A DNA stretch of 64,000 nucleotides, taken from assembly GCA_031772625.1 (NCBI GenBank), contig CM062818.1, positions 214,575,742-214,639,741 on the forward strand, written 5' to 3'. Below, in pieces: positions 21,611-32,500 of the stretch; the first letter of the stretch is position 1; every line of letters begins with the position of its first letter. Source of the stretch: Pinus tabuliformis. Lineage: Eukaryota; Streptophyta; Pinopsida; Pinales; Pinaceae. The translations under genes were made by a program, and so were the position numbers. The notes below the pieces were generated by a model that was not told the origin of the DNA, did no database searches, and saw only the letters and a program-made list of their open reading frames with translations.

Positions 21611-23003
21611 AGTAGATGGTTGACTTCGGTTATAATTTTTGTTTTTTTTTTTAAATTAATATATAATCCTACATTAAGATTCTAATCACATTGGCCCATT
21701 TGGTTATGCAAAATCTCCTCGGCCGAGATCGTTGGACTCTTTATAGAGCGCATGTGCATGCAAGTGGCAATGCCGTACTGTTGTAATAAAACCAAGAGCA
21801 AAATCCCTATCTCAAATCTCTTATAGATTCCTCGGCCGAGATCGTTGGAATTCTTTTGGAATACATTTGTATGCAAGTGGCAATGTCGTACCATCATTCT
21901 TAAAACAGATTTCGTGTCAACATGATTATGCTAACAAAAATGCAATTACCTTACGAAGTATATTAATAAGATGCGAAATAGAGTAGAGTATATAAATGAT
22001 TGCCCAATTACGTTACAACGTATATAAATAACGTGCAAAATAGTGTAGAGTATCACTGTTAGATAATTTTTTGTTTTTTTTTTTAAATAACATGCAAAAT
22101 AGTGCAGGAAATGATTGTTTTTTTGGCCGTATCAAATGGTATTAATGTTAATTGCAATAGGGTTTATATGGCTTATAGAGTTGGTCATTTTCACATATAA
22201 GAAACATAATTATATAGTAGATTCTATGTTCAAAGAAAGATGCAACAGGTCTCATATATTTCTCTGCATTTTTCAATAGATTTAGTCATAATTCTAGGAG
22301 TTCTAGGAGATCTAGTCATAGTTTGAGGAGCATAAACATTACCTAGGCAGTTTGTATTTATTTTTATGATTAAGCCGCAATTATGTAGTTTTATCTATAA
22401 ATTAGGTTTTTTTAAGAGAACTTTTATCTATAAAATAATACTAAAAATATGAAAGTCTGATTTGGGTAAGGGATTGAAAGTAGAATGAAATATTTTATGT
22501 AAGAAGTTAAAGATCCATGAACAAGATATATAGTTTAGACAACATAATGATGGCTAGTTTTTTCAAAAAAGTATGATTCCAAAAAAAGGAAAGATATTAA
22601 TTATCACATATATATAAACAACGTTTATCTGATATCAAACCTTTTTTTATTGAAAAAAAAAATGAAATGATTTTTTTGAGTATTTTTCTTTATTTATTTT
22701 GTTGAAAATTAGATAAGAATTTTAAAAATCATAAGTTATTTAATTCTTCACATGTGGCCTTTCAATGTTTAGGTCATATATAGAAACTGAATCCATTTGG
22801 CAATGTACATGCCAGAGAAAATTCAATCCATTGTCATTGTCACAAATTGAAGGATATGTGTATATACAGAAAAGTGGATAATTCACAAGTTGGCTTTCAA
22901 TGTTTAGGTCATAAATTGAAGGATATGTGTATATACAGAAACGTTGATACAATCAACAAAGAGATATAGGAGAGAGATATAGGAGATTCTGAAGGAAAAA
23001 TAT
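21611..23003. other. Region 3' of the ZIP gene, AT-rich, shared with copy B
   Basis: Matches 37690-38742 plus 43305-43340 and 44090-44290 of copy B. It contains a duplicated module: TCCTCGGCCGAGATCGTTGG with ATGCAAGTGGCAATG(C/T)CGTAC at about 21716-21780 and again at 21830-21892. Copy B keeps both modules (37777-37840, 37900-37960). The phrase AATTGAAGGATATGTGTATATACAGAAA is also present twice (about 22848 and 22916). No coding sequence recognised. Confidence 0.6.
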
Positions 23004-23014
23004 ATGGTAAAATT

Positions 23015-24306
23015 TCAAGCCCATTTGGCGATCAAAGACATGGCCCCTATACCTAACAAGAGAGCGATGTATGAGCACAGCTGGAGTGTCCCATTCTGTT
23101 TCATCCGAGTGGAATTGATAAAATCTGCAGCAAGAAGATCGACCAGAGCCATGTATATCAGAATTCCAGAAGACGCCGCATTAAATACTCCTTCAACGAT
23201 CAGTGCCGTGGGGCTGTTCTCGTTGTAAGCCGACGAGATCCCAATTCCCAATGCAATACCAAAGGGCGTTGTCACAGCAAAGAAGAACGTCATCAGGATA
23301 ACTGCTGCCGACTTATTCTTGAAACCAGCCTGCTCCCTCAAAAAGCACAAATTTCAGTCGATATTATCAATGTAAATATTCCTGCCTATATTATTGAATT
23401 TTTTAAGATTTAAGGGACAAAAATTACCTGAACAATACATCCACCAAGGCCCATTCCTTCAAAAAATTGGTGAAATGATAAGGCTGCCACTAAAGGCCTA
23501 ATTGTGCATGGACTTTCAGAAGCACCCAATGAGATTCCAATAATAACGGAGTGAGCAACGATACCCAACTCTAACACCTGACATTAACCATGTTCCATTC
23601 ATGGTGTTAAATTTAATAATATAGTTATTGAAAGCTATAGTTCAGAGTTTGAAGTTTAGATTTTTACCTGAGCAATGACACGATGCCTAATAGTGGAATC
23701 TTCTTCTATAGTATTGGATCCATGGGCGTGCCCATGTGTAGCATGTGAGTGTGTATGAACATGATTCTCATGCTCTAAGCCATTGCCATTACCAAGATCT
23801 GTACCGTCATTAACTTGATTACCTTTGTTTTGGTTTCTAAAGTGGGAACGCTCGTAGTAACCAGTGGCTAGAGCATCCACCATGAGAGTACAAACTGCGG
23901 CCATCATTGCTATAAACCCAGCAAAGGGGAAGTTGCCCCATGGATTCGGATTTAAGCATTCACTGGTAAGAAATGCGAAGGCATCAGGAAGAACATGGAC
24001 GAAACCAGTAGCAAGAATCACACCGGCAGCAAAAGCCTTAATGACAAAGAATATATTCCTATCAGGACTTAATGCAGGGAAAGTCCTGCCCAGAACAGGC
24101 AAACATACCCCAATAGTGCCTGCCACAAGAATAGAAGCTAGTGCCCCAATCCTCAGATGGAGAGCTTCAGTCTTATTCCTGCATGAATCTTCACTGTTCT
24201 CATTAGAGCAAGAACTGTTATCTGCTGCCACAAAATTGACCATGAAACATAAAGCTATGGCCAAACCAGCTGTGAAATATTTCATGGCTGCTGATGAATT
24301 TGCCAT
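23015..24306 (-). CDS. ZIP-family metal ion transporter (three exons, 367 aa)
   Basis: Imports zinc, iron or related divalent cations, most likely across the plasma membrane. Exons: 23668-24306, 23428-23577 and 23015-23329, all on the minus strand with GT-AG introns in phase 0 (CAG|GTAAAA, CAG|GTAATT donors). The ATG at 24306 opens a signal-peptide-like N-terminus ([20 protein letters not shown]). ZIP hallmarks follow: [39 protein letters not shown], and a His-rich cytosolic loop [15 protein letters not shown] (residues about 180-195). The signature helices carry [14 protein letters not shown] and [12 protein letters not shown] with the metal-binding histidines. The end is [17 protein letters not shown] and LIAKWA. 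About eight membrane segments are present and the length is normal for plant ZIPs. No defects seen. Metal specificity cannot be read from sequence. Copy B of the segment holds a remnant at 44.3 kb. A ZDRE-type palindrome lies 332 bp upstream of the ATG. Confidence 0.96.
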
Positions 24307-24637
24307 TCCTCACAACTAATTGTTACTTGAAAAGACTCCAGGTATCTGGTTTGGTCTGCCACGATCGCTCCATAAATATCTTTATCTTCCCTCTCAGAAA
24401 CTTCCATTATTATTTTTTTCCGAACAGGTGGAGTATTCCTCCAGAAAAAGTAGGAAGGCGAAGGCGCATCCATTACCTAGCAAGTCCACAGAATGTCCTC
24501 ATCATAACGCCACTTGCAGTCTTAACCATTTCTTCTCTGCACGTTCATTGCCATAAATCGCGGTGACCAAGGATGGCTCGCAGTGTTGTGCCGCTTTTGG
24601 AAGTAAACAAAACAGATTGAATTTAAAATGAAATATT
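24307..24637 (-). promoter_or_regulatory. Likely promoter and 5' leader of the ZIP gene
   Basis: The stretch between the ATG and the ZDRE-like palindrome. No clear TATA box could be fixed. It is absent from copy B, where sequence jumps from ZIP exon 3 to a point right of 24980. Minus-strand open stretches here have no recognisable product. Confidence 0.5.
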
Positions 24638-24647
24638 ATGTCGACAT
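24638..24647. promoter_or_regulatory. Zinc-deficiency response element (ZDRE-type palindrome)
   Basis: ATGTCGACAT matches the ZDRE consensus RTGTCGACAY exactly. Group F bZIP factors (bZIP19/bZIP23 in Arabidopsis) bind this element to switch on ZIP genes when zinc is low. It is a perfect 10-bp palindrome and lies 332 bp upstream of a ZIP start codon, the usual place. Only one copy was seen here, while some ZIP promoters carry two. Confidence 0.75.
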
Positions 24648-24800
24648 ACCTACAGCTGTTGTGATCATGCTTATTGGCGCACAGAACAGCGCGACCGCGT
24701 TTCATGCACAGCCAACTGTGTTCGCCATTTTAACTGTCCACCCTTACTTTAAATTGTACTTTAATTTTTGTTAGTGTGCGGGAGCCTGACAATATTCTGT

Positions 24801-24950
24801 GAGAGGATTTCCCCACTGCTACAGCCAGCATTTGGTTGATCCAGGCCATAAGTTTGACTCGAAAAGAGTCATTCTTTTTCTCTGAGAGGATTTCCCCACT
24901 GCTACAGTCAGCATTTGGTTGATCAGGCCATACGTGTGACTCGAAAATAG
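24801..24950. repeat. Tandem duplication, unit about 83 bp, two copies
   Basis: GAGAGGATTTCCCCACTGCT begins each copy (24801 and 24884) and GTGACTCGAAAA or TTGACTCGAAAA ends it. It lies upstream of the ZIP promoter. No function inferred. Confidence 0.9.
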
Positions 24951-24959
24951 GCAGTTTTT

Positions 24960-25789
24960 TTCCCTTTTTTAAGGGAGGGAGAAATCAGTGATAATTTTTT
25001 TTTATATTTTTATTTTTGGAAAATTGTAGTTTTAGGTTACTTAAAATGTATTTTCGAATGAAAAAATAGATTCATATCTAGAAAAGTTTTAGTAATATTT
25101 TAAATTAACTTTAAATTAGGTAGATTTCATAATTTAAATATGTGTTTTGTAAGATGTAAAGTTGAATAGAAAATATGTTTAAAAAAGCCAAAACTCAAAA
25201 GATTTAGAGTATTGTGAAGATATTATTTTATTTCTAAAAGTTATTGGTATATTTTTTATTTTTAAATTTATTAATTATATTTATAGATATATCTGTTTTG
25301 TAATATGGCTTCTAAAATTTTAATTTAATTATCAATAATTAAGTAGATGGTAGAGATTTAACTTTCTCCAAATATTTTAGGATAATTTTAGTAGTAGTGG
25401 CAAATCAAAAACTGAAATTTATTCAATGTCATTTCTATCTTTTTAGTTAAATTGATTAATTAGAAGAAATGTGAAATGAATATATCTTCGTCTTCATTGT
25501 GGTTGAAATGTGATTGTATTTTTTGTCTCCAATTTCCACATATTTTGTATTTTATGCATAAATAAAAAATCAATAATTAACAAATCTAAAATCTCAAGGA
25601 ATTTAACATTCATATGTAGATTGTCCTTTATTTTATTAGAATTGATGTGATGAACTTTTAGAGTGGAATATTAACATTATTTTATAGATCATATTAGTAT
25701 TAGAGTAGATTTCATTGGGGAATCTCATGGGAGGTCGTCGGAGATCCAAGAAGTAGTTTAAGTAGATCACGGGCCATTTATAAGTGTTA
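24960..25789. other. AT-rich right flank of duplicated segment copy A
   Basis: Collinear with 44515-45295. No gene recognised. The match to copy B ends near 25755 (ATCCAAGAA) and a different repeat begins near 25790. Confidence 0.6.
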
Positions 25790-26520
25790 ACTTGGACTAA
25801 GACTAAGTAATTAAATAACTGAATAGCTATACTCACCCCATTTCACCAGACCAAAAGTATATAATAACCAACAATTCGTTGACACTTGAATATAAGAGAA
25901 CCAGAGATTGACAGTAGTACCAACACCAATAGTACAAGAGAACCACTAACTGACAGGGAAGCTGAATGGAATTCAACCTAGGAGGAGAAGGAAAATTCAA
26001 ACAGAAAAGAGCCCTAACTAATAATCTAGCTAGAGCAACCACCAACTCTACTAGAAGTTGAAGAAATTGACCCAAGACAAACAAGGTGTCAACCTAAACA
26101 TGAAGGAAAAGTACAAGGCACCAAAGTCCTAGGGTTACCTGAATTTGTCTGAGATAGATTTGACGTGCCCTTCAATGGGCTAGCACCAAAACATTTCTTC
26201 TTTATACCCCACCATGCTTATCCAAGAATCACACAGTGAATATGGACTGTCTTCGACCTAGAAATCTCACTATGCCTGTCATTCTCCATCCAAGTGCCCT
26301 TGCATCAAGCTTCAAAAAACAACAAGCTACCGCTTTTGCCAAAATTAAGTAATATATAAGACTTGGTATTTCTTCTTCAGCATAAGTTTCCAAAGTCAAG
26401 TTCCCAGGCTTTTAGTCCTACCGCTATAAAATTCCTTAGACCTAGGCTGGCAAGGGTGTTTGATACTCCCTATTTTGTCCCAAATAACCTGTTAACATAG
26501 TGCATTAGTGCACCAAACAA
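25790..26520. repeat. Dispersed repeat, copy 1 (also at 63465-64000)
   Basis: The segment beginning TTGGACTAAGACTAAGTAATTAAA and including CACCCCATTTCACCAGACC, AGTATATAATAACCAACAATTC and AAATTGACCCAAGACAAAC is repeated, slightly changed, at the right window edge. Identity looks above 90%. Ends and class are not determined; an LTR or a non-coding element segment is possible. Confidence 0.8.
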
Positions 26521-28450
26521 CAAAAATATCAAAACAAAAATTACTCTCTTAATACTCCATGATATCATATAACAACCATTACTCCTCCTGAGCGATCTCA
26601 AAAATCGATGAGATAACAAACACCACTCCCCCTACGTCCAACTCCCTTATCATTTACTCTTCAACCTCATTAGAGTTTTATCTTTCAAAATATTAAAATA
26701 ATACAATTTTTTTTATTTATTACATTATTAAAACAATCAATTCTCTAAAAAAAAATTAATATAATATTTTATTTCATAATTTTTATAAATTTCAACCTTA
26801 CTAATTTTTTTATATTTTGTTTTCTGCATATAACATAAACCATTAACTTTTATTTTCTACTTTGCACTTTGTTAAATTAAATAAATTTTTAAATTCAATA
26901 TATTTATTTTGTACATACCACATAAACCATTAACTTTTATTTTCTACTTTGCACTTGGTTAATTTGAAGTGAATAAATTTTTAAATTCAATAACAAGTGC
27001 CTAATTGATATTGATTGACTAACAAGAAGTGAAATACGAGTCTGGTTATCAGTGCAAATATAGTTGACAGCTCGTTATATCGCACCTACTTTATAGTTAA
27101 TGGTTTTAACTACTCTACTATTATTATTTAATCTATTATTATATATTAAATAGACTTTTATTATTATTATTATATTTGTCTAAGTTAAGATATAGCCGGT
27201 TTAGTTTTCCATTGACTTATTATTAGTTTTGCTTTGACTAAAAAATTAAAATATATTTCAAATTTAGCATTATGAAATTAAATTTATTATTGTTAAATAA
27301 AATTCATTTTTATTTATCTCAAATATGATTGGTTGAATTGTGTAATGATGACAAGAATTGACTTTTGTGTCTTTATTATTAATTACTATGTACTATATCA
27401 CTAATTACTATGTACAATAAATATAAATAATTTGAAAAATAACATTATATATTAATTATTATGTACCATAAACACAAATAGTTTGTAATTAAATTCAAAA
27501 ATTTCATTTTCCCATGGTTGGAAAGTATTGGATAAACCATTTTTATGGGTTTTATTTTTTAATTTACGAAAAATTAATTTAAAAAATATAAATTTGAAAA
27601 AATATGTAAAAATAACATGTGTACAATTTGTACAACTCTCATTATATCAATCTATACTCTAATGACATAACAATTGTACTATAATATGACAATTATATAA
27701 AAAAATTGCCATCATTCAATATTAAATAAATAATTATTAAGTTGTTATCATTCTCTTCAATATCAATTTTATATATATATAAAACCTTTATCTAGCAAAA
27801 ATATGTTTAATTATATTTTAAAAATTAATAAAAAAAAGTTTAAACAAATATTCATATAATTGATTTTATAATTTTATTAGTGTTTAGAGTACATATAACA
27901 CATCATGACATTAAAATATTTTATTAAACTTAGTCTAGCAATGGGGCTTTGTTTTGTAATGGAACGATTTTGCTGCCTTTTATTATTATTACATTTTATC
28001 TCTTTTCATATGAAAATATGAGAGGCTCGTTAAGAAATTAAATAATTTTTTTCTCGTATAACTGATTTTATAATTTTATTAGTGTTTAGAGTACATATAA
28101 CACCATGACATTAAAATATTTTATTAAACTTATTATTACATTTTATCTCTTTTCATATGAAAATATGAGATATTATTACATTTTATCTCTTTTCATACGA
28201 ATCTCTTTTCATATGAAAATATGAGAGGCTCGTTAAGAAATTAAATAATTTTTTTCTCATATAACTGATTTTATAATTTTATTAGTGTTTAGAGTACATA
28301 TAACACATCATGACATTAAAATATTTTATATTTTATTAAACTTAGCCTAGCGATGGGGCCTTGTTTTGTAATGAAACGATTTTGAGGCTCGTTAAGAAAT
28401 TAAATAATTTTTTTCTCAAATTTGAAAATATTTATTTAATTATGAAGATA
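26521..28450. repeat. AT-rich stretch with tandem duplications
   Basis: At about 26835-26990 a unit with ACATAAACCATTAACTTTTA and TTTTCTACTTTGCACTT occurs twice (period about 96). At 27860-28430 a longer unit (ATTTTATTAGTGTTTAGAGT, ACATTTTATCTCTTTTCATA, GAGGCTCGTTAAGAAATTAA) is repeated in whole or part three to four times. No coding sequence recognised. Confidence 0.75.
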
Positions 28451-28535
28451 ATTTAAACACCCACAAGGATTTGAACCCATGACATATCACAAGGAGTGCT
28501 TTAACCGTGCACCCATTCACCATCAATCCAAAGCA
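28450..28535 (-). repeat. tRNA-like short element (possible SINE piece)
   Basis: On the minus strand it reads GGTGCACGGTTAAAGCACTC then CATGGGTTCAAATCC. These resemble a degenerate A box and a good B box (GGTTCAAATCC) of a tRNA-derived SINE. The element sits at the left edge of copy B. No full tRNA fold was found. Confidence 0.5.
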
Positions 28536-28978
28536 CATGGGCTTATTATGAAGATTTTTTAATTATACATATAAAATGGTTTTTTATGGAAATTTAATGA
28601 TATAATTTTAAGTAACATTGTAAATTTTTTGTTATTTAAGATACATTGTTTAATGCATAAATGGATTCAACACCATGAAAAACTTTTGAGGTAGACGAAT
28701 GTTTATAAAATAAACAACTTAAACTCAAGTTTTTAAAATTCATTGTCAAATTTTGATTAAAGTTAACCAAGAAAAATACTAAAAAAAACCATTTTATCTA
28801 TTAAACTCTATATATATAATAAGGAAAATTTAAAAATATATATTTATTTAAGAAATTTAAAAAATATGTATTTAATTATAAGAAAATTTTCTATCATTTG
28901 TATTTTAACATTAAATTATAATTTTTGAATTCATATATATTTTTATATTTTATATAAATATATTCTAATGTTATATAA

Positions 28979-28982
<4 letters not shown>

Positions 28983-29033
<51 letters not shown>
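28983..29033. repeat. (AT)n microsatellite
   Basis: About 25 uninterrupted AT units. It abuts the 3' side of a minus-strand SINE-like element, where such a tail is expected. Confidence 0.97.
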
Positions 29034-29035
<2 letters not shown>

Positions 29036-29237
29036 CTAATTTTAAAGTCACGGCCAAGCCAGACACCAAATTGGTGTATGAGACACCTTGTTTGTGAGAA
29101 AGGACCCACCTCCCCACAGTTATTTGGCTGCTAATTTGATATCTAAGTCTACGAACACATACATACTCTACTGCCCTCCCGTTTTGAACCTGTAGCTTTT
29201 TAGGAGGAAACACATGCTCTTAACCATTAAGCCCACT

Positions 29238-29240
<3 letters not shown>
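29034..29240 (-). mobile_element. tRNA-derived SINE
   Basis: Minus strand: GGGCTTAATGGTTAAGAGCA looks like the A-box region of a tRNA-derived promoter and CTACAGGTTCAAAACGGG the B box, about 40 bp apart. About 140 bp of non-tRNA body follows, and a simple-repeat (AT)n tail lies at 28983-29033. This is the structure of a plant SINE. It is missing from the equivalent place in copy A. Confidence 0.65.
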
Positions 29241-29302
<62 letters not shown>

Positions 29303-29306
29303 GATA
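29241..29306. repeat. (CT)n followed by (AT)n microsatellite
   Basis: About 19 CT units run directly into about 12 AT units, between two oppositely oriented tRNA-like elements. Confidence 0.97.
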
Positions 29307-29545
29307 TATAAGCCCCAAGGGTTAGCCTCAACTGGTCAAATAAGTGCCTTGTCGTTCGAGAGGTCACTGGGGCAATTCTCACTAAAGCCCTTGGAGTTAG
29401 GCCTAGCTATTGGTCATGGGGCTTGATACCCTCAGATATTTCCATGGGGCTTGATCTGAGATATGTGGAATCATTGAAACTCAAGAGACCTAGGCTTGAT
29501 TTGAGACATGTGAAATCATTGAAACTCAAGAAACCTAGGTTCGAC
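29307..29545 (+). repeat. Second tRNA-like element and a 44-bp tandem repeat
   Basis: GGGTTAGCCTCAACTGGTCA resembles an A box, and TCGTTCGAGAGGTCACTGG a weak B box. After it, a unit with CTTGAT(C/T)TGAGA(T/C)ATGTG and ATTGAAACTCAAGA is repeated twice (about 29450-29540). Probably a SINE remnant; the family is not known to me. Confidence 0.45.
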
Positions 29546-32500
29546 TTAGTTTATGGAGAGGAAGATAAATCGTAGACCTCCAAAAAATTACTAGTAATTA
29601 TGTGTGTAGTTTAAACATAGAAATTGAATATATTAATAAGGTTGTTAATAAAATCAAAATTTAATATTTGAAGATTTTGAATAAGAAAGATTGTGCTTCA
29701 TTTTTGAAATAAATAATGTATTAATTTATAAAAAAACAACATATTGAGTAATTGTAAAAACACATACATGCAAATAAGAGACGTTTATTAATCAAATTAA
29801 CAACTTATGAATCAAACTCATACTTAGAGTAAAATCTTTTCAAATGAATTTTCTTTAAGATTTTTATATAATATTTTTAAACAATTTTAATATTTAATAA
29901 TTTATCCGTCAACTTCATATGCATAGTTAAACTTTTTCCAAATGAATTTTCTTTGCAAAGACTGTAGTGTCATTGTAAAATATTTTCATATAATGTTTTT
30001 AAACATTTTTTTAAAGTTGGTTTTGGATCTTTTTATTTCATTTTCAAAATGAATATTATATATACAAGTTTAAAAAACAAACTAGATGATCTCAATTTGC
30101 CTATAGGGAAACTAGGTTTGTTGATCATCTAGTGGAGTCATATCTAGACCAAAATTCAAAAGCCTTGATCAAGTCTAATATTTCTAAAAACACTTTAGTA
30201 TCATGATAACCTCTAAGACTACCTAGATTATGCCCAAAAGTTGTTGACTGAAAATAAAAGAGACTAATCATCAGATGATTGAATAGGGGTTGGATCCTTT
30301 TTCGTGGATCCTCGTTGGGCTGACAGTGAGATACAATGGATGTGTGCCCCGATTCTTGTCAATCTCCCAATCACTTGATTTAGGCCAAATTTCACTTGTT
30401 GAACGTCCTAACGAAGCATGACCAATTCTCCTTGAGACTGCCATGGTTCCTTTAGATCTGTTGTCATGGCTTTGGTCAACAATGTCTTCATTCTCCAGTA
30501 TAAGAGCAGAGTCTGCATATACAGGTTCTGTCTCCCTCTAGTTTTTCCTGGGTCAATTATAATGTTACCCCAATCCCGAGCTAGCTCTGCCCTGCTCGGT
30601 TCTAGGCCCAAATTCAACTCATTCTCCCATTATTCCAATCTAGCACTGACAATGCATGGAGATGAGGATCTGTAAATATATACAACCTCCATCTCAAGTC
30701 GGGACCCACCTCTACAACCCCTCCCTCTTCCAGCTTAGCACTGCCCACAACCACGGCTACCACTGTTTGGCTCACAACCTTGGCCTCTTCTACCATTAAG
30801 TGGGTTACGACTCCGGCTTGGCATGGTAGTGGCCTGATGTCTTAGGCCCACTTGAGCCATCTTCTCTTGAATTTTTTCGTGCTTGTAATACTTCAAATTT
30901 GAGCTTAATGCTTGACTATTAGGGTTTATGATATTGTTTGCAATGGGTGTTGTTATTGTAGGGAACATGTTAACAAGACGAAACACAACAATTTTAATTA
31001 GCACTAAAACCTCCATGATTCAAACATAATCTGCAAGCTGCTCCATAAACCATAAATATTATGGCATGCATGTTAACAATTCGATGATTAAAAGAGTTAC
31101 AGGTTGGAAGGTGATTGAAGGTGACCTCCCCCTATGCTTCTTAGCTCTTGGCTGGGTGTCGTGAGTTATTCCTCCAACACAAAAAGGCTTCCTTTGCTAT
31201 ATATTTCTCAAAATCAAGGGTTGTGGTTTTTAGAACCCCCTCGTCTCTGTAGCAGAGATCCCAATGTGAGGAAGGGAATTAAAGTTTCCATTGTAGGCCT
31301 TTCACCGGGCACAACAAGTCATCTAAAGCTGAAGACCATTGGGATCCATCGAGTACAAAAAACCATGGCTATAGGCCCCATTCCAAACATACTCCAAAAG
31401 TGGTCACTGGTGCTTAGACCAACCAATCTACCATTACTAAGATTTTCTATTCTCTAGACAACCCATGTGCATCAAAGGGAGGGGACAAAGAAACATGACA
31501 TACCTACAGATGTGCCTTCCTTGGAGCCTAACCCTGGTTGCTCCCTTGCATATTGACATCTCATCCTTCACAGGTCCCTCTTCTCACTATGATGGAGATA
31601 ACAATTCCTAGATTGTCCCAAAAATAATATTTGTTTCCTAGAATATGTCAGCTTCCTATCTCTCGACTCATGTAAAATCTTCCTTAACTTGGATTGACAT
31701 ACACCTCTTGGGCCTTACACATGTAAGTGCATGTGTGGGGTGGCCATACGACCCCTTGGCCTTTATTACCTTGAAGCTTGTGACCATGATGGTGCAATAC
31801 GTGCAATCCGTTTTGATCTTGCCTGCACCCCAATCAGGGGAATGTTTTTAAACACTTTCAACATTGAATAAGAAACATAAAAAGTTTTTAGGTTAATTAC
31901 AGAGTTATATTAAAATAATAGTAAAATTTTATAACGAAATTCTTTAACACAAGTAGAATTCAAATTTCTAATATAATATTATGTAGATTTAAAACCAAAA
32001 TGAAATTTATGTTCAAATATAAAAATCTTTGGAAATCTTATTAAGGTGTAATATACAAACTATAAAATGATTGTAAATAATTTTGTAAAAAAAAAAAAAA
32101 TTCTAATAATTTTATATTTAGCCTCTATAAAATTTTGGCTATTTTTAAGGTAACATAATTTTCTCCTATAAAATTTTAGCCAATTATTTTTAGGAAAAAT
32201 GTCTATTGGTGAACTTTTCTTTTAGAAAAAACATGGAAAATAACCCATCGGCTAAATTTAACAAATGAAAATTGGTGAATCTTTTTTAAGGAAAAACATG
32301 GAAAATTATCCCATTTGCTAAATTTAGCCCCTAAAGTTTTATTTACCTTGAAAAGAGGAAAATAAAGATTTTGAGTACCCCTTATCTTACACTAGATGTT
32401 CCAAAGGTTTGACACATTAACATTTAAATACTAGAATTTCAAATATTTAGTATGTTAATGTTTATTACTTTAAATGTAAATTTGTGTAATCAATTGGGGT

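Larger units (their letters stand above)
10289..25755. repeat. Large duplicated segment, copy A (holds the ZIP gene)
   Basis: Collinear with copy B (28530-45295). Matching landmarks are: left edge AAGATTTTTTAATTATA (10300 and 28552); the GTTGAACGTCCTAACGAAG block (11653 and 30397); the RNase H remnant (14.1 and 32.8 kb); a 53-bp minisatellite (15.3 and 34.0 kb); GGCCGAGATCGTTGGACTCT (21.7 and 37.8 kb); the ZIP last exon (23.0 and 44.3 kb); and the right edge with TCGGAGATCCAAGAA (25.74 and 45.28 kb). Identity looks roughly 85-90% by eye. Copy A contains a LINE insertion (15.5-21.6 kb) that B lacks. B lacks ZIP exons 1 and 2 and carries its own insertions. Confidence 0.85.

Noticed and set aside
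23864-24319. Plus-strand open frame of 151 codons opposite ZIP exon 1
   Set aside because: Antisense shadow of a well-supported coding exon, with no family similarity.
28894-29213. Long tyrosine-isoleucine open frames
   Set aside because: Translation of the (AT)n microsatellite, not a gene.
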